A stretch of DNA of 64,000 bases from CANDYO01 sp049653745. GTDB lineage: Bacteria; Pseudomonadota; Alphaproteobacteria; Rickettsiales; CANDYO01. This document shows positions 16,349 through 26,880 of this stretch, piece by piece. The notes beneath the pieces are model-generated. The model made no database searches. It saw nothing but the letters and a program-made list of their open reading frames with translations, and was not told the DNA's origin. Location of the stretch: the NCBI GenBank assembly GCA_049653745.1, contig JBASGW010000073.1, positions 35,741 through 99,740 on the forward strand. Reading direction: 5' to 3'. The position numbers and the translations under genes are program-made. Each line of letters begins with the position of its first letter. Position 1 is the first letter of the stretch.

Positions 16349-18730
16349 ATGTTCGGTAATTTCAAGAAAGATAAAAGTCTAGAGTTTGCTTTAAAGCCTG
16401 TTGAAGATCATGTTATTCCATATGCTTGCCATTATGACAATAAAAGTTTGTTAACTAAAAATGGTGAGTTAATGCAGGTTCTTAGAATTGAAGGCTATTC
16501 TAAAGAAATGATGAATACTTCAGTGCAGGTGGATTTAAGATCTATAATTAGGCATTCGATAACTGAAAATATTAAAGACCGTAAAGTTGCTTTATGGTTT
16601 CATACAATTAGAAGGAAAATAAATCTTGATTCAATAAATTACTTTTCTTCAACTTTTGCTAAAGATACTCATGAATCTTGGGCAAAAAAGAATTATTGGC
16701 GCAATAAATTTGTTAATGAATTATATATAACAATTTTATATGAAGGTGCCGGACATGGTAATCCTGCGTTAACTTTCACTCCTAAGCTGTTAAAAGAGCA
16801 TCATCTTAAAGTATTGCAAGAGCATGAGCAAAAGCTTGATGAGGTGGTGCTAAAAATGCTTGAGGTTCTTAAGCCTTATGGTGGAAAAAGATTAGAAGTT
16901 GCTCATGATAGTGTGGGAGCGCATTCTGAAATTCTAGAATTTTTAACTAAAATTATTTGTCTTCATAGTGAAAGAGTTCCTTTGCCAGTACAAAGTATTG
17001 ATAATGTGTTTCTAGAAAGTAATATAGCTTTTGGTGGTACTTCTATAGAGGTGTTAAATAAAAATAAGAAACGCTTCGCAGCTGTTTTTTCTTTTAAAGA
17101 ATATCATGAATTTGCAGCCAAGGCTTTAGATAGATTTATGAGTATAGCTGCAGAGTATATAATTTCTCAAACTTTAACTTTTGTTGAAGCAAAAGAAGCA
17201 AAAAAAACCTTTGAATATTTTAACTATATTCTTAGTGTTAGTAAAGATGCTGAGTTAAGAGAAAATTGTGGACTAGCTTCTACTTTAGATGGAGATCTTA
17301 ACGGCAGCACAGATTATGGAACTCAACAAATGAATTTCATGATAGTTGCAGAATCGTTAGAAGAATTAGATGGGTCAGTTAGCAGGGCTATTAAAGAGCT
17401 AAATAAACTAGGCGTAAGAATTATTAGAGAAGATTTAAATATTGAGCTTGGTTTTTGGTCGCAGCTTCCTGGAAATTTTAAATTCTTTCGTCGGCCAAGT
17501 TATATAAGAACTAATAAATCTGCTAGTTTTGCTTCTCTTAATAATAATCCCTCAGGAAAAACCGATAATATTTGGGGATCAGCTGTAACTTTATTCCGTA
17601 GGAATGATGGAGGGCCGCATTTCTTTAACTTCCATGTAGATAATATAGGACATACTCTTATTGCAGGTCCTGGAGATTCAGTCAAAAAAACCTTAGTAAA
17701 TTTCTTATTATCAGAGTCAACAAAGTATAATCCTGAAGTATTATATATTGATCAATTTTCAAATTCTCAGGTCACAATAAAGCTTTTAGAAGGAAAATAT
17801 GCAACCATCAGTGTTAAGAAAGAAGCGCCTGCATTTAAATTTAATCCTTTTAAAATGCCTGATAATTCAGAAAATCGTGAGTTTCTAAAAAATTGGATAC
17901 TGCTTCTACTAGCTACAGATGATGTGTTAACTGAAGAACAAAATCAGAAGATTTTTAATTATTTGGATATTTTCTTTAGTCAAGTCCCTGTTGAAATGAG
18001 ACAAATTTCAATGTTAGCTGAGTTTTTTGAAGATGAAGTTTTAAAAGATAAGTTATTATTATGGTGTAATCCAAATAAATTAGGTTTGTTATTTGATAAC
18101 TCCTGGGATGACTTAGATAATGGAACTAAGCTTATAGGGTTAAATATTGAAGAATTAGTTATTGATAAAAATAATTCTGCTACAAATGCATTAATTGCCT
18201 ATTGCTTATATAAATATTCAATTATGCATGAAGAACAGCCCTATCCACCAACAATGATAATTATTGATGATGCAAATTTACTTATGCAAAATGATTATTT
18301 TACAAAAATGCTACCAGCTTTACTTAGTAATTTAACCATTAAAAATATAATGGTAATTTTTGTATGTATGATTGATCATAAAAAGGGTATGAATTCAGTT
18401 ATAAAAAATATTCACGAACATCTAGCCACTAAACTTTTACTGCCGTGTTTGGATTATAAGCTATATAAGGAATCTTTTTCTCTTGATACTGAAGAAGTGA
18501 AAGCTCTTAGTACAATGAAAATTATTCATCGAAATTTTATGATAAAACAAAAAGCATTAAATATGATTGTTGAATTAAATTTAGATGGTTTAGTATATGC
18601 AATTGCTGCGCTAGAGGGAGAGAACGGAGCTGTACAAGCAATGGAGATGGCTATCGCAGAAAATGGTGATAATCCAAATGTTTGGGTAGTGCCATTTTAT
18701 AATTATCTATTTCCTCAATTACAACAATAG
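16349..18730 (+). CDS. virB4: VirB4-like ATPase paralogue with degenerate P-loop (RvhB4b type)
   Basis: A 793-residue member of the VirB4/TraC family, which powers type IV secretion at the inner membrane. Family features include the N-terminal region with LMQVLRIEGYS and the RecA-like C-terminal half. The Walker A site is degenerate: G440-P-G-D-S-V-K-K-T448 replaces the usual GPTGSGKT pattern. The Walker B region reads MIIIDDANLL instead of IIIDEAW. Rickettsiales are known to carry two VirB4 copies, one with a degenerate P-loop (RvhB4-II), and this matches that copy. It is followed after 6 bases by a giant secreted Cys-rich protein, so the two are probably co-transcribed. Confidence 0.85.
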   Translation: MFGNFKKDKSLEFALKPVEDHVIPYACHYDNKSLLTKNGELMQVLRIEGYSKEMMNTSVQVDLRSIIRHSITENIKDRKVALWFHTIRRKINLDSINYFSSTFAKDTHESWAKKNYWRNKFVNELYITILYEGAGHGNPALTFTPKLLKEHHLKVLQEHEQKLDEVVLKMLEVLKPYGGKRLEVAHDSVGAHSEILEFLTKIICLHSERVPLPVQSIDNVFLESNIAFGGTSIEVLNKNKKRFAAVFSFKEYHEFAAKALDRFMSIAAEYIISQTLTFVEAKEAKKTFEYFNYILSVSKDAELRENCGLASTLDGDLNGSTDYGTQQMNFMIVAESLEELDGSVSRAIKELNKLGVRIIREDLNIELGFWSQLPGNFKFFRRPSYIRTNKSASFASLNNNPSGKTDNIWGSAVTLFRRNDGGPHFFNFHVDNIGHTLIAGPGDSVKKTLVNFLLSESTKYNPEVLYIDQFSNSQVTIKLLEGKYATISVKKEAPAFKFNPFKMPDNSENREFLKNWILLLLATDDVLTEEQNQKIFNYLDIFFSQVPVEMRQISMLAEFFEDEVLKDKLLLWCNPNKLGLLFDNSWDDLDNGTKLIGLNIEELVIDKNNSATNALIAYCLYKYSIMHEEQPYPPTMIIIDDANLLMQNDYFTKMLPALLSNLTIKNIMVIFVCMIDHKKGMNSVIKNIHEHLATKLLLPCLDYKLYKESFSLDTEEVKALSTMKIIHRNFMIKQKALNMIVELNLDGLVYAIAALEGENGAVQAMEMAIAENGDNPNVWVVPFYNYLFPQLQQ

Positions 18731-18736
18731 CGTTTT

Positions 18737-21700
18737 ATGTTCTTTAGTAAGTTATTATCTATGATTGTTAGAAATAGTCTCACTAAAGATGCTTATAAGT
18801 TAATATTGCTTTTTTTTATTTCTCTAGCTTTTAATAATCAAACTTTAGCTGCTGGATCTGGATATGCTTCATCGAACCCTCCAGATTTTTCAGTTTTTCC
18901 TCCTAAGTTAAATTGTCTAGAACAGTGGTATACAATTACTTGGGTTTCTACAGCTGATAATGCAACTTTATTTGTACCAACTGTACAAGTTCACTATGAT
19001 TCCATGACTGCTTGCATTGGTTTTGCGGGAAATATAACTTTAGGTACTTCAGGAAATAATTGCGGCTATATAGGTGCTTATAGATATTGCGCTAGAATGG
19101 CTGGAGAGGATGAAGATTATAATCATTTTGCTTGTAGCACATTTGGCTCTAGCTGTACCTATGGCGGAACATATAATTGTTCAGTGCAGCATGATGGTGC
19201 AAGTAATGCCACTGATTATGACAAAGATTATGATTGTTGGGGCTATTATGATTGTTCTTGCCCAGGCTGTCGCGATATATGCGCAATGAGAGTATGTGTT
19301 TATTTAGATCCATCTCAAACTTATGGTGTTAATGAGACTGATGATAATGATGAGAACTTTATGCCATATCATGAGTCAGTTGTTGCAGATGGTAAAAGTG
19401 CAACTGGTAAAACTGTATATTTTAATACAGAGGTTGATAAAATAGGGGATGATGCTTCAGATTCTGGATCTGCAGCTTTTACTGACACTAGTCATAATAA
19501 TGGTGCAGTTGGCTGCGTGGATATACCCATTGGGCCATATCCGCCTCCATATTGCGATCCTATTATAGGATCTGTACCAGTTGGTAATACTGCTAATGTT
19601 TGTCAATATTCTCCTGAATTTGAATTGAGCGAAACAGAAGATGATGCTGGGGATGCTGGAAATTATGAGCAGGTTTCTTCAGTAAATTTACCTTGTGAGA
19701 TATCAACAAATAACACTGGTGGAACTCCTGGAAATTCTAATGCTTTTTATAATATTTTTGAAAAGCCCTTAGTTAGAATATATTTTAGCAACCCACTTCC
19801 TTTATGTGCTCCAGGATATACTGCTCCTACTAATGGAACTCAGAATGATGTTTGCTTTCAAATGCAAACAAATTTAACTCCAGATCAAATAGCTGCCAAT
19901 AATCAAAATTTAATACCAGTATGTAGTTCAGCTACAGGATCTTCTACAGAAAATTGTATTACCTTTCCTTCCGGTAGAACAACTGGTCCAACGGGAAGTA
20001 GTGATGTTTTTGGGAATCAATATCAATATTTTAGAATGTATTACAATGTAACTAATAGCTCCACACCTACAGTTATTGAGCCCTATGTTTACTATAATCC
20101 AGCGGATTATACATCCACACCCCTTCCTAATCAGGTAGTGGCAGGTCTATATGATTCTTATTATATAGATATTACTGATCTAGGTTGTAGTGGTAGTTCA
20201 ATTTGTACTAAAACAGTAGGCATGGTCGATTATACAAATACCGCAAGAGATTTTGGAGCTTTTATTGATTTAGGAACGGATCCTTACACAGGTCTGCCCA
20301 GCTCTGGAAGCGGTGATGGAACTCAAATATGTGTTGATGAAATTAGTGATGCCAATGGTAATATGCCAATCGGCTGCTTTAATCGTCCAATGATGTTTTC
20401 TCCAACAGTTTCTCCATGTTTAACTCCTGGGAGTTGCTTTTTTTCCAAGAGTGCTACGAATATTGCTCAAAATCCAAGAATTTCTTTCCAAGTGGGACGA
20501 AAATTTACTGACATTGATGGAACAACAGTTAATCCTGAGCCTGGAGTTATTGGGATAGATATTTCTTCTAGTGATGCGCCTATAACTTACTGCATTCAGG
20601 ATGACAATAATACAAGTGGACAAGGTACAACTTCTGATACTACGCCTTGTACAGTTTATAAGGCTAAATTATTTTCTGCATATATTACGGATGATACTAA
20701 TTATTCTTTAGATTCTGATCCAAATGCGGTGGATGGAACAGTTACTCCATATAAATCTGGCACTCAATATACTGGAGGTATGCAGTATGCAAACTATGTT
20801 TATTGTCGTGGAGGAACGCAAATTTGTTTAACAGCTGATAATAATCCTTATAAAACAGTAGTTACTAAAGTAGTTAGTGTGAGCACTACTGAAAATGGTG
20901 AGGCTAAAACAACTCTAACTCCAAGTACTATTTTAACTGACCGGATTATTCCACCTTATCCAGTCCCTGGAAGCACAACAGAAACTTATCCTTTAGATAA
21001 TACTGTGCTTTATAATCCTGAAGTAAATAATTGGACAGGAACATATACATCAACCCAAGTTATATTTGGTTATACAGCCACAGTAAATGGACAAACTTCA
21101 TATATAGAAGGCCAGGGGTGCACCGATACAGCAGGAATGACCTGCTGCCCAACTTCAGATGGAAAAACTTGCAATACTGGACAAGTAGCTTACCCATCTC
21201 CTTTATTATGTAATTGCACTAATAGTGTAGGAAGCGCATATGAATGTTCTAATTCCCAATGCACAGTGGCTTTTGAAGAAACGGTTACCAATGAAGATGG
21301 AAGTTTACTAGGATATCAATATCCAGGAAATTATGCTAATTATAGTGCGGCTTGGTCTGGTTGCACTTATAATCCTGCCGCAACTATTAGCACAACAACT
21401 AATGGTGTAACTAAAACTACTACTGAACCTATGACTCAATGCTCTGCTGCTAATACTTCTTATAATCCAGCGATACAGCAATATAGTGTAAGAGCATTAA
21501 CTTCTATGGAATTAGGTTTATGTGTGCCAATATTGCAGCCCTATTGTGGTGCGCTTTCCACTTATGATGAACCAGATGGTTATGCTTCATGGCCGCAAAC
21601 ATCGGCTCAAGATTGGGCAACAGGAACATGTGGCGCTGGCATGGTAAATTCAACGGTTGGAACTACGTCCACTTCTCCAACCCGTCAATGTGTATATCAA

Positions 21701-23122
21701 GATACTCAAGATTCTCAAGGTAACCCTGTGATGCAAGCAAATGGCTGCCCTGAATTTACTCAAGTTTGGGGGCCTGTGGTAAATCCTTGTGCAGTTGCCC
21801 CTATGCCTGAGTGGTGGCCAGGAACATTTTTATATGGAAAATCTAAATACCAAGGCGCTATTATTAATCAATTTAGTGTTAATTATTATTACAGAGCTGG
21901 AACAGGTTCTAATACAACTTTCACTCCAAACTCTTATAATGCGGATCCATTTAATTTATATAAATCAAATTCTACTCCTGTATCTCCTGAGCCATGGAAT
22001 AGCACTTACAATTCTTGTAAAAAAGATGGAGCAGGTGATACCAGTAACTTTAAGAGAAGTGTTACGAATGGAGATCAAGAAATGCTTTATCTAACCCAAG
22101 CGCAGTGGAGCATGTTGTGGAGTGATAATAATTTAAGTTGGTTATTAACTTCTTCAGATGATAGTCAGTATGATGGTTGTGCAGTTTATGATCTAAAAGG
22201 TCAAATTAATGCAACTTATTCTAGCAATGTTGTGCCAGCAATGAAAATTTGTAAGCATCAAGACAATATTTCTTTCTCTTTAGTTGATTTAGGAAAAAAC
22301 AGCTGTTCAAGCACTCCTTGTGATATGGCTGATGGAAATTGTTCTAATAGTTGTTATGGCTATGGTAATACTCATTATATGATGCAGTCTAATATTGCTT
22401 CATATGCTGCTTATGTGAGTGCCAATATTCAAAATGATAACTCGTTTAATATAACTAATGAGATATCATCTGTTTATGATACTAAAATAAATCATGGTAT
22501 AGTTATCAGTAGATTAGGTTTTGGAATAGTTTCTGTTACTGATGCTTCTAACCCAGCTATAATTCCAAGTGTAAAGAATTTTGCAATAGAATCTGCTGAA
22601 TCAGTTACAGTTAAATTAAATTTTGATCATTACTATGAAGGTAGCCATCAGCATGGTTGTACATGTTTCGGTAGCTGTTGTCAGACCTCTCATACAACTT
22701 GTAATACTTATAACCCAGGAATTACTACGTCTCCTCAGTCTTGTGTTACATCTACTGATATGGATACTTACACTCCAAATACTTCATATTATTCAACTAA
22801 TAAGCCATTGTCAGTGTTTAGCAGAAGCATGAATTTATCTTCAGCTCAAAGTGCTGTTTCATATATGTTTTCTTCTGAAAATATTAATAATAGCACTCTT
22901 TATTATACCCCTAATTTTAGTTCTATTTGGATAGCCAGATGTTGTAATGATGATAATCCTGAAGTGGATATGTGTAATCTGCAAGTTAACATAAGTAGTT
23001 ATAAATCTGGTAATAGCGCTATAAACACATCAATGTTTTATTGGTCATCTCCCACCTCTTATAATGTTAGTAATCCAGGAACTACATCCTGGAGCTCAAC
23101 AACTGGAATGCCGCTTAATTAG
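18737..23122 (+). CDS. Giant secreted cysteine-rich protein
   Basis: A 1461-residue protein with an N-terminal signal peptide (hydrophobic residues about 20-38, ending QTLAA). No further obvious membrane segment was seen. It contains about 63 cysteines and is rich in Asn, Thr, Ser, Tyr and Gly, suggesting an extracellular or periplasmic disulphide-stabilised fold. Cys clusters lie near residues 120-195 (with CSCPGCRDIC), around 790-880, and near 1310-1340 (GCTCFGSCC). No known domain is recognised. It starts 6 bases after the VirB4-like gene, so it may be a surface or mating-channel component of the type IV system, loosely like Cys-rich TraN; this is inferred from context only. Confidence 0.8.
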   Translation: MFFSKLLSMIVRNSLTKDAYKLILLFFISLAFNNQTLAAGSGYASSNPPDFSVFPPKLNCLEQWYTITWVSTADNATLFVPTVQVHYDSMTACIGFAGNITLGTSGNNCGYIGAYRYCARMAGEDEDYNHFACSTFGSSCTYGGTYNCSVQHDGASNATDYDKDYDCWGYYDCSCPGCRDICAMRVCVYLDPSQTYGVNETDDNDENFMPYHESVVADGKSATGKTVYFNTEVDKIGDDASDSGSAAFTDTSHNNGAVGCVDIPIGPYPPPYCDPIIGSVPVGNTANVCQYSPEFELSETEDDAGDAGNYEQVSSVNLPCEISTNNTGGTPGNSNAFYNIFEKPLVRIYFSNPLPLCAPGYTAPTNGTQNDVCFQMQTNLTPDQIAANNQNLIPVCSSATGSSTENCITFPSGRTTGPTGSSDVFGNQYQYFRMYYNVTNSSTPTVIEPYVYYNPADYTSTPLPNQVVAGLYDSYYIDITDLGCSGSSICTKTVGMVDYTNTARDFGAFIDLGTDPYTGLPSSGSGDGTQICVDEISDANGNMPIGCFNRPMMFSPTVSPCLTPGSCFFSKSATNIAQNPRISFQVGRKFTDIDGTTVNPEPGVIGIDISSSDAPITYCIQDDNNTSGQGTTSDTTPCTVYKAKLFSAYITDDTNYSLDSDPNAVDGTVTPYKSGTQYTGGMQYANYVYCRGGTQICLTADNNPYKTVVTKVVSVSTTENGEAKTTLTPSTILTDRIIPPYPVPGSTTETYPLDNTVLYNPEVNNWTGTYTSTQVIFGYTATVNGQTSYIEGQGCTDTAGMTCCPTSDGKTCNTGQVAYPSPLLCNCTNSVGSAYECSNSQCTVAFEETVTNEDGSLLGYQYPGNYANYSAAWSGCTYNPAATISTTTNGVTKTTTEPMTQCSAANTSYNPAIQQYSVRALTSMELGLCVPILQPYCGALSTYDEPDGYASWPQTSAQDWATGTCGAGMVNSTVGTTSTSPTRQCVYQDTQDSQGNPVMQANGCPEFTQVWGPVVNPCAVAPMPEWWPGTFLYGKSKYQGAIINQFSVNYYYRAGTGSNTTFTPNSYNADPFNLYKSNSTPVSPEPWNSTYNSCKKDGAGDTSNFKRSVTNGDQEMLYLTQAQWSMLWSDNNLSWLLTSSDDSQYDGCAVYDLKGQINATYSSNVVPAMKICKHQDNISFSLVDLGKNSCSSTPCDMADGNCSNSCYGYGNTHYMMQSNIASYAAYVSANIQNDNSFNITNEISSVYDTKINHGIVISRLGFGIVSVTDASNPAIIPSVKNFAIESAESVTVKLNFDHYYEGSHQHGCTCFGSCCQTSHTTCNTYNPGITTSPQSCVTSTDMDTYTPNTSYYSTNKPLSVFSRSMNLSSAQSAVSYMFSSENINNSTLYYTPNFSSIWIARCCNDDNPEVDMCNLQVNISSYKSGNSAINTSMFYWSSPTSYNVSNPGTTSWSSTTGMPLN

Positions 23123-23306
23123 TGATTCTTTTAGCTTGTAAAAGGAATTGCTGACTTTATAATCTTAAAAAGATTCATCATAATGATAATTTACCAAAAA
23201 AGAGTCATTTAATAATGAAGGATAAGCGAAATTGTTAATTGGATTCTTTATGAATGACGATGTTGTTGTTTTTAAAATTATTTAAGATAGATATAAATAT
23301 CAGGAT

Positions 23307-23340
23307 CTTGGTAATTTAGGTTATAAAAATTATTACCAAG
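23307..23340 (-). terminator. Probable hairpin terminator after topA
   Basis: A 9-bp inverted repeat (CTTGGTAAT at 23307-23315, ATTACCAAG at 23332-23340) with a 16-base loop lies about 19 bases beyond the leftward topA stop. There is no strong T-run, so factor-independent termination is uncertain. Confidence 0.4.
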
Positions 23341-23358
23341 TATGATAAATCTTATGAT

Positions 23359-25722
23359 CTATTTTTTCTTTTTCTTAGTAGTGATGGAAGCTCTCTTAGG
23401 TTCTTTAGCTTTATCAGACTTAGGCTCTTTAGTCTTTTCAGAAATTATTTTAAGAGCATCGCTTAAATTTAGGGTCAATATATCTTCTTTATTTGGTAAA
23501 GAATAATATTGTTGTGCATAAGCAATAAAAGGGCCAAATCTTCCCTGAGCTAGAGTGATTGTTTCAGAATCATCAGGATGCTTTCCAAGAACAAGAGGAA
23601 AAGAAAATAATCTTATAGCCTGTTCTAAAGAAGCTTCGTCTGGAGAAATGAATTTTGGTAATGCGCTTCTTTTACAAGTTTTTCCTTCACCAAGTTGGAA
23701 ATAGAAACCATAAGGTCCCTTTTTTAGGCATACTTCTTGATCTAAATATGATCCTAGGGCTTTATTAACCGGAGGAGTGGAATCATCTGTGCTATCTGGG
23801 TTTTTAGTTGATCCATAAGGTTCTATATGCTTACAAGAAGGATAGCGAGAACAAGAGAAGAATAAACCAAATTTACCAGTTTTTAATAATAAATGCCCTT
23901 CATTACAAGTAGGGCATATTTTAGGATAGTTTGGGAGTGCCAAATTATTAGCCAAGTTCTCACTAACTAATTGTGAAATATCATTATTAGCTTTTTCTTT
24001 AGATTGAGAAATATGTTGATAAAAATCTTTCCAGAAATGATCTAGTAATTCTTTCCAATCAAGGTTGCCAGCAGAAACTGAATCTAAACGATCTTCTAGT
24101 TGAGCAGTAAAATCATATTCAACATATTGTTTAAAATAAAGCATTAAGAAGGTGGTAACTATTTTACCGCGATCTTCACTAATAAAGCGTTTTTTTTCTA
24201 GACGCACATATTCTCTGTCTTGTAAAACAGAAATAATGCTAGCGTAAGTTGATGGCCTACCTATGCCTAATTCTTCAAGTTTTTTTACTAAGCTGGCTTC
24301 AGTGTAGCGCGGAAGGGGCTCAGTAAAATGTTGGTTAGTAAGAATTTTGGTTAACTGAACAATTTCATTTTCTGTAATTAAAGGAAGGAGTTTTTTTTCT
24401 TCATCTTCCTCTTCTTCATCGTCTTTCCCTTCGCTATATACTTTATAAAACCCATCAAACACCATAACGCTACCAGTTGCTCTAAAGGTGGCGTATTTAT
24501 CAGTGGAATCAATATCTACTGCTGTCTGATCAAATTCAGCGGATTGCATTTGACAAGAAATAGTTCTTTTCCAAATAAGATCGTATAATTTAAACTGATC
24601 AATTGAAAGAATGTTTTTTATAGAGTCGGGTGAAAGTAAAATATTAGTAGGTCTTATGGCTTCATGAGCCTCTTGAGCATTTTTTACTTTGCTTTTATAT
24701 ATTTTAGCAACAGGAGGCAAATATTTTGCGCCAAAGCTGCTTTGAATATAATTACGGATACTTTCAACTGCATCATTAGATAATTGAACTCCATCAGTAC
24801 GCATATAAGTGATTAAACCTACAGTTTCTCCATCAATATCAAGTCCTTCATAAAGCTTTTGCGCCACTTGCATGGTTTTGCTAGCGCTAAAACCTAGCTT
24901 ACGTGCGGCTTCTTGCTGCAGAGTTGAGGTTATAAATGGAGGAGAAGAGTGGCGCTGAGTTCGTTTTTTTTCAACAGAACTAACTTCATATTCTTTTTTT
25001 TCTAATGAAGCTTTTAATTCTTCTGCCTGTTCTTGGTTTATAATATCAAACTTGTCGAGTTTTTTCTTATTAAGGGCAGTTAATCTTGCAGTAAAATTTT
25101 GTTTTGCTTGATTTAGAAATTCTCCTTGAATAGACCAATATTCACGGCTAACAAATTTAGCAATATCAAAATCTCTTTCACAAATGAGCCTTAAAGCAAC
25201 AGATTGAACTCTTCCAGCAGAGCGACTTCCAGGTAACTTTCTCCATAATACTGGAGATAAAGTAAAGCCAACAAGATAATCTAAAGCTCGTCTAGCTTGT
25301 TGAGCGTTTACCAGATTCATATCTATATCTCTAGGATTAGAAAATGCCTCATTAACAGCTTTTTTAGTTATCTCATTAAAAACAACTCTTTTTACAGTAA
25401 CATCTTTTTTAATAGCTTTCTTTTCTTTCAGAACTTCTACAACATGCCAAGCAATGGCTTCTCCCTCTCTATCAGGATCGCTTGCTAGATAAATATTTTG
25501 TACATTTTTTGCGGCGTTAACAATTTCTTGTGCATGTTTTTTTGCTTTTATGTTTATTTCATAATCCATTGCGAAATTGTCTTCAGGGCGGACAGAGTCG
25601 TTTTTTGAAGGCAAGTCTCGGATATGACCAAATGATGCTAAGACCTGGAAATCTTTGCCCAAATACTTATTGATAGTTTTTGCTTTTGAAGGTGATTCAA
25701 CTATAACTAAATTATTGGTCAT
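23359..25722 (-). CDS. topA: DNA topoisomerase I TopA
   Basis: Type IA topoisomerase that relaxes negative supercoils. The 787-residue protein has the N-terminal Toprim domain (MTNNLVIVESPSKAKTI; acidic DPDREGEAIAW around residues 82-92) and the catalytic tyrosine Y306 in LITYMRTDG. One C-terminal Cys4 zinc finger is clear (CPTCNEGH followed by CSRYPSC). Alphaproteobacterial-type C-terminal repeats follow (GPYGFYFQLG, GRFGPFIAY). The C-terminus is a lysine run. It lies 17 bases downstream of dprA, the usual order in many alphaproteobacteria. Confidence 0.97.
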   Translation of the reverse strand: MTNNLVIVESPSKAKTINKYLGKDFQVLASFGHIRDLPSKNDSVRPEDNFAMDYEINIKAKKHAQEIVNAAKNVQNIYLASDPDREGEAIAWHVVEVLKEKKAIKKDVTVKRVVFNEITKKAVNEAFSNPRDIDMNLVNAQQARRALDYLVGFTLSPVLWRKLPGSRSAGRVQSVALRLICERDFDIAKFVSREYWSIQGEFLNQAKQNFTARLTALNKKKLDKFDIINQEQAEELKASLEKKEYEVSSVEKKRTQRHSSPPFITSTLQQEAARKLGFSASKTMQVAQKLYEGLDIDGETVGLITYMRTDGVQLSNDAVESIRNYIQSSFGAKYLPPVAKIYKSKVKNAQEAHEAIRPTNILLSPDSIKNILSIDQFKLYDLIWKRTISCQMQSAEFDQTAVDIDSTDKYATFRATGSVMVFDGFYKVYSEGKDDEEEEDEEKKLLPLITENEIVQLTKILTNQHFTEPLPRYTEASLVKKLEELGIGRPSTYASIISVLQDREYVRLEKKRFISEDRGKIVTTFLMLYFKQYVEYDFTAQLEDRLDSVSAGNLDWKELLDHFWKDFYQHISQSKEKANNDISQLVSENLANNLALPNYPKICPTCNEGHLLLKTGKFGLFFSCSRYPSCKHIEPYGSTKNPDSTDDSTPPVNKALGSYLDQEVCLKKGPYGFYFQLGEGKTCKRSALPKFISPDEASLEQAIRLFSFPLVLGKHPDDSETITLAQGRFGPFIAYAQQYYSLPNKEDILTLNLSDALKIISEKTKEPKSDKAKEPKRASITTKKKKK

Positions 25723-25739
25723 AAATTTATTTTAAAAGC

Positions 25740-26867
25740 CTATATATTAATAGTAGCAGAAATTTTGTTACCAAAATGTCTAATTATTTTGCCAGATAAT
25801 TCTAATTCAATAATTGAAGTAAGTATTAATCCAACAGGTAATTGAGTAATAGATACTAACTCGTCAATAGAAGTTGGGCTGGCGCTGAGTAAATTTATGA
25901 GCTCTAACCGAGCTTGTGTCAACTCTTTTTCAGAAAAATTATTGGAAGAAATATTTGATTTGGCATTAATAAAGGATTTTTTTTGTTCAAAAAGGGAAGA
26001 TCTTTTGATAACGGAGTTTTCAACGACTTCTATAATATCTTCGCCTGACTCTAATAGATGTGCTCCTTGCTTTAGTAAATAATTATTGCCATGATAACGG
26101 GGATCCATAGGAAATCCTGGAACTGCAAAAACTTCACGATTTTGTTGAAGAGCAAATTTGGCAGTGATTAAAGACCCAGAATCTAAGCTGGATTCAATAA
26201 TTGCAACTCCATATGAGATGCCTGAAATAATCCTATTTCGTTGAGGAAAATTTTGCGCTTTAGGAATGGTTCCTAATGGTAATTCTGCAACAATTAATCC
26301 TTTTTCAATAATTTCATGATAGAGATCTTTAAATTCAGGCGGGTATATATGATCTATACCTCCTGCCATAATTGCAATAGTTGCTGAGTCAACGCTAGCT
26401 TTATGAGCCGCATTATCAATTCCTCGAGCAAATCCAGATACCACCACCATATTATTATCAACCAATTGCTTAGATATTTTATAAGCAAAACGAATGCCAT
26501 TAGCTGATGCATTTCTTGATCCAACTATAGCAAAAGTTCTTTTATTAAGTAGTTCAGTGTTACCTAAGCAAAATAATAATGGAGGACAATCGTCTATGTT
26601 TTTAAGTAATTTAGGAAAGCTGTAATCTAGATAGGTGAGAATTTGTACATTATTTCTTTCGCAATCGGCTATTTGTTCTTCTGCTAAGCTTTTAGAAAGA
26701 ATTTTTATTTCTTTCTTATTACGAAGCGATAACTCGGCTACATGCTCTAATGCATTAGTGGCGCTGCCATATAAATCTAGTAAATTCCAAAAAGTTCTTG
26801 GCCCAACATTTTCACTGCGAATCAACCGTAGGATGTTGGTGATTTCTAAGTTATTGGTTTTAGCCAC
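25740..26867 (-). CDS. dprA: DNA-processing protein DprA
   Basis: Loads RecA on incoming single-stranded DNA during natural transformation in other bacteria. The 375-residue protein has an N-terminal SAM-like region, then the Rossmann-type core with GSRNASANGIRFAYKISKQL and VVSGFARGIDNAAHKAS, and FPQRNRIISG. It ends with a winged-helix domain (about residues 310-370). It lies between rpsT and topA on the same strand with short gaps, suggesting a shared transcript. Whether the organism takes up DNA cannot be told from this window. Confidence 0.95.
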   Translation of the reverse strand: MAKTNNLEITNILRLIRSENVGPRTFWNLLDLYGSATNALEHVAELSLRNKKEIKILSKSLAEEQIADCERNNVQILTYLDYSFPKLLKNIDDCPPLLFCLGNTELLNKRTFAIVGSRNASANGIRFAYKISKQLVDNNMVVVSGFARGIDNAAHKASVDSATIAIMAGGIDHIYPPEFKDLYHEIIEKGLIVAELPLGTIPKAQNFPQRNRIISGISYGVAIIESSLDSGSLITAKFALQQNREVFAVPGFPMDPRYHGNNYLLKQGAHLLESGEDIIEVVENSVIKRSSLFEQKKSFINAKSNISSNNFSEKELTQARLELINLLSASPTSIDELVSITQLPVGLILTSIIELELSGKIIRHFGNKISATINI

Positions 26868-26880
26868 GACTTATATTTAC

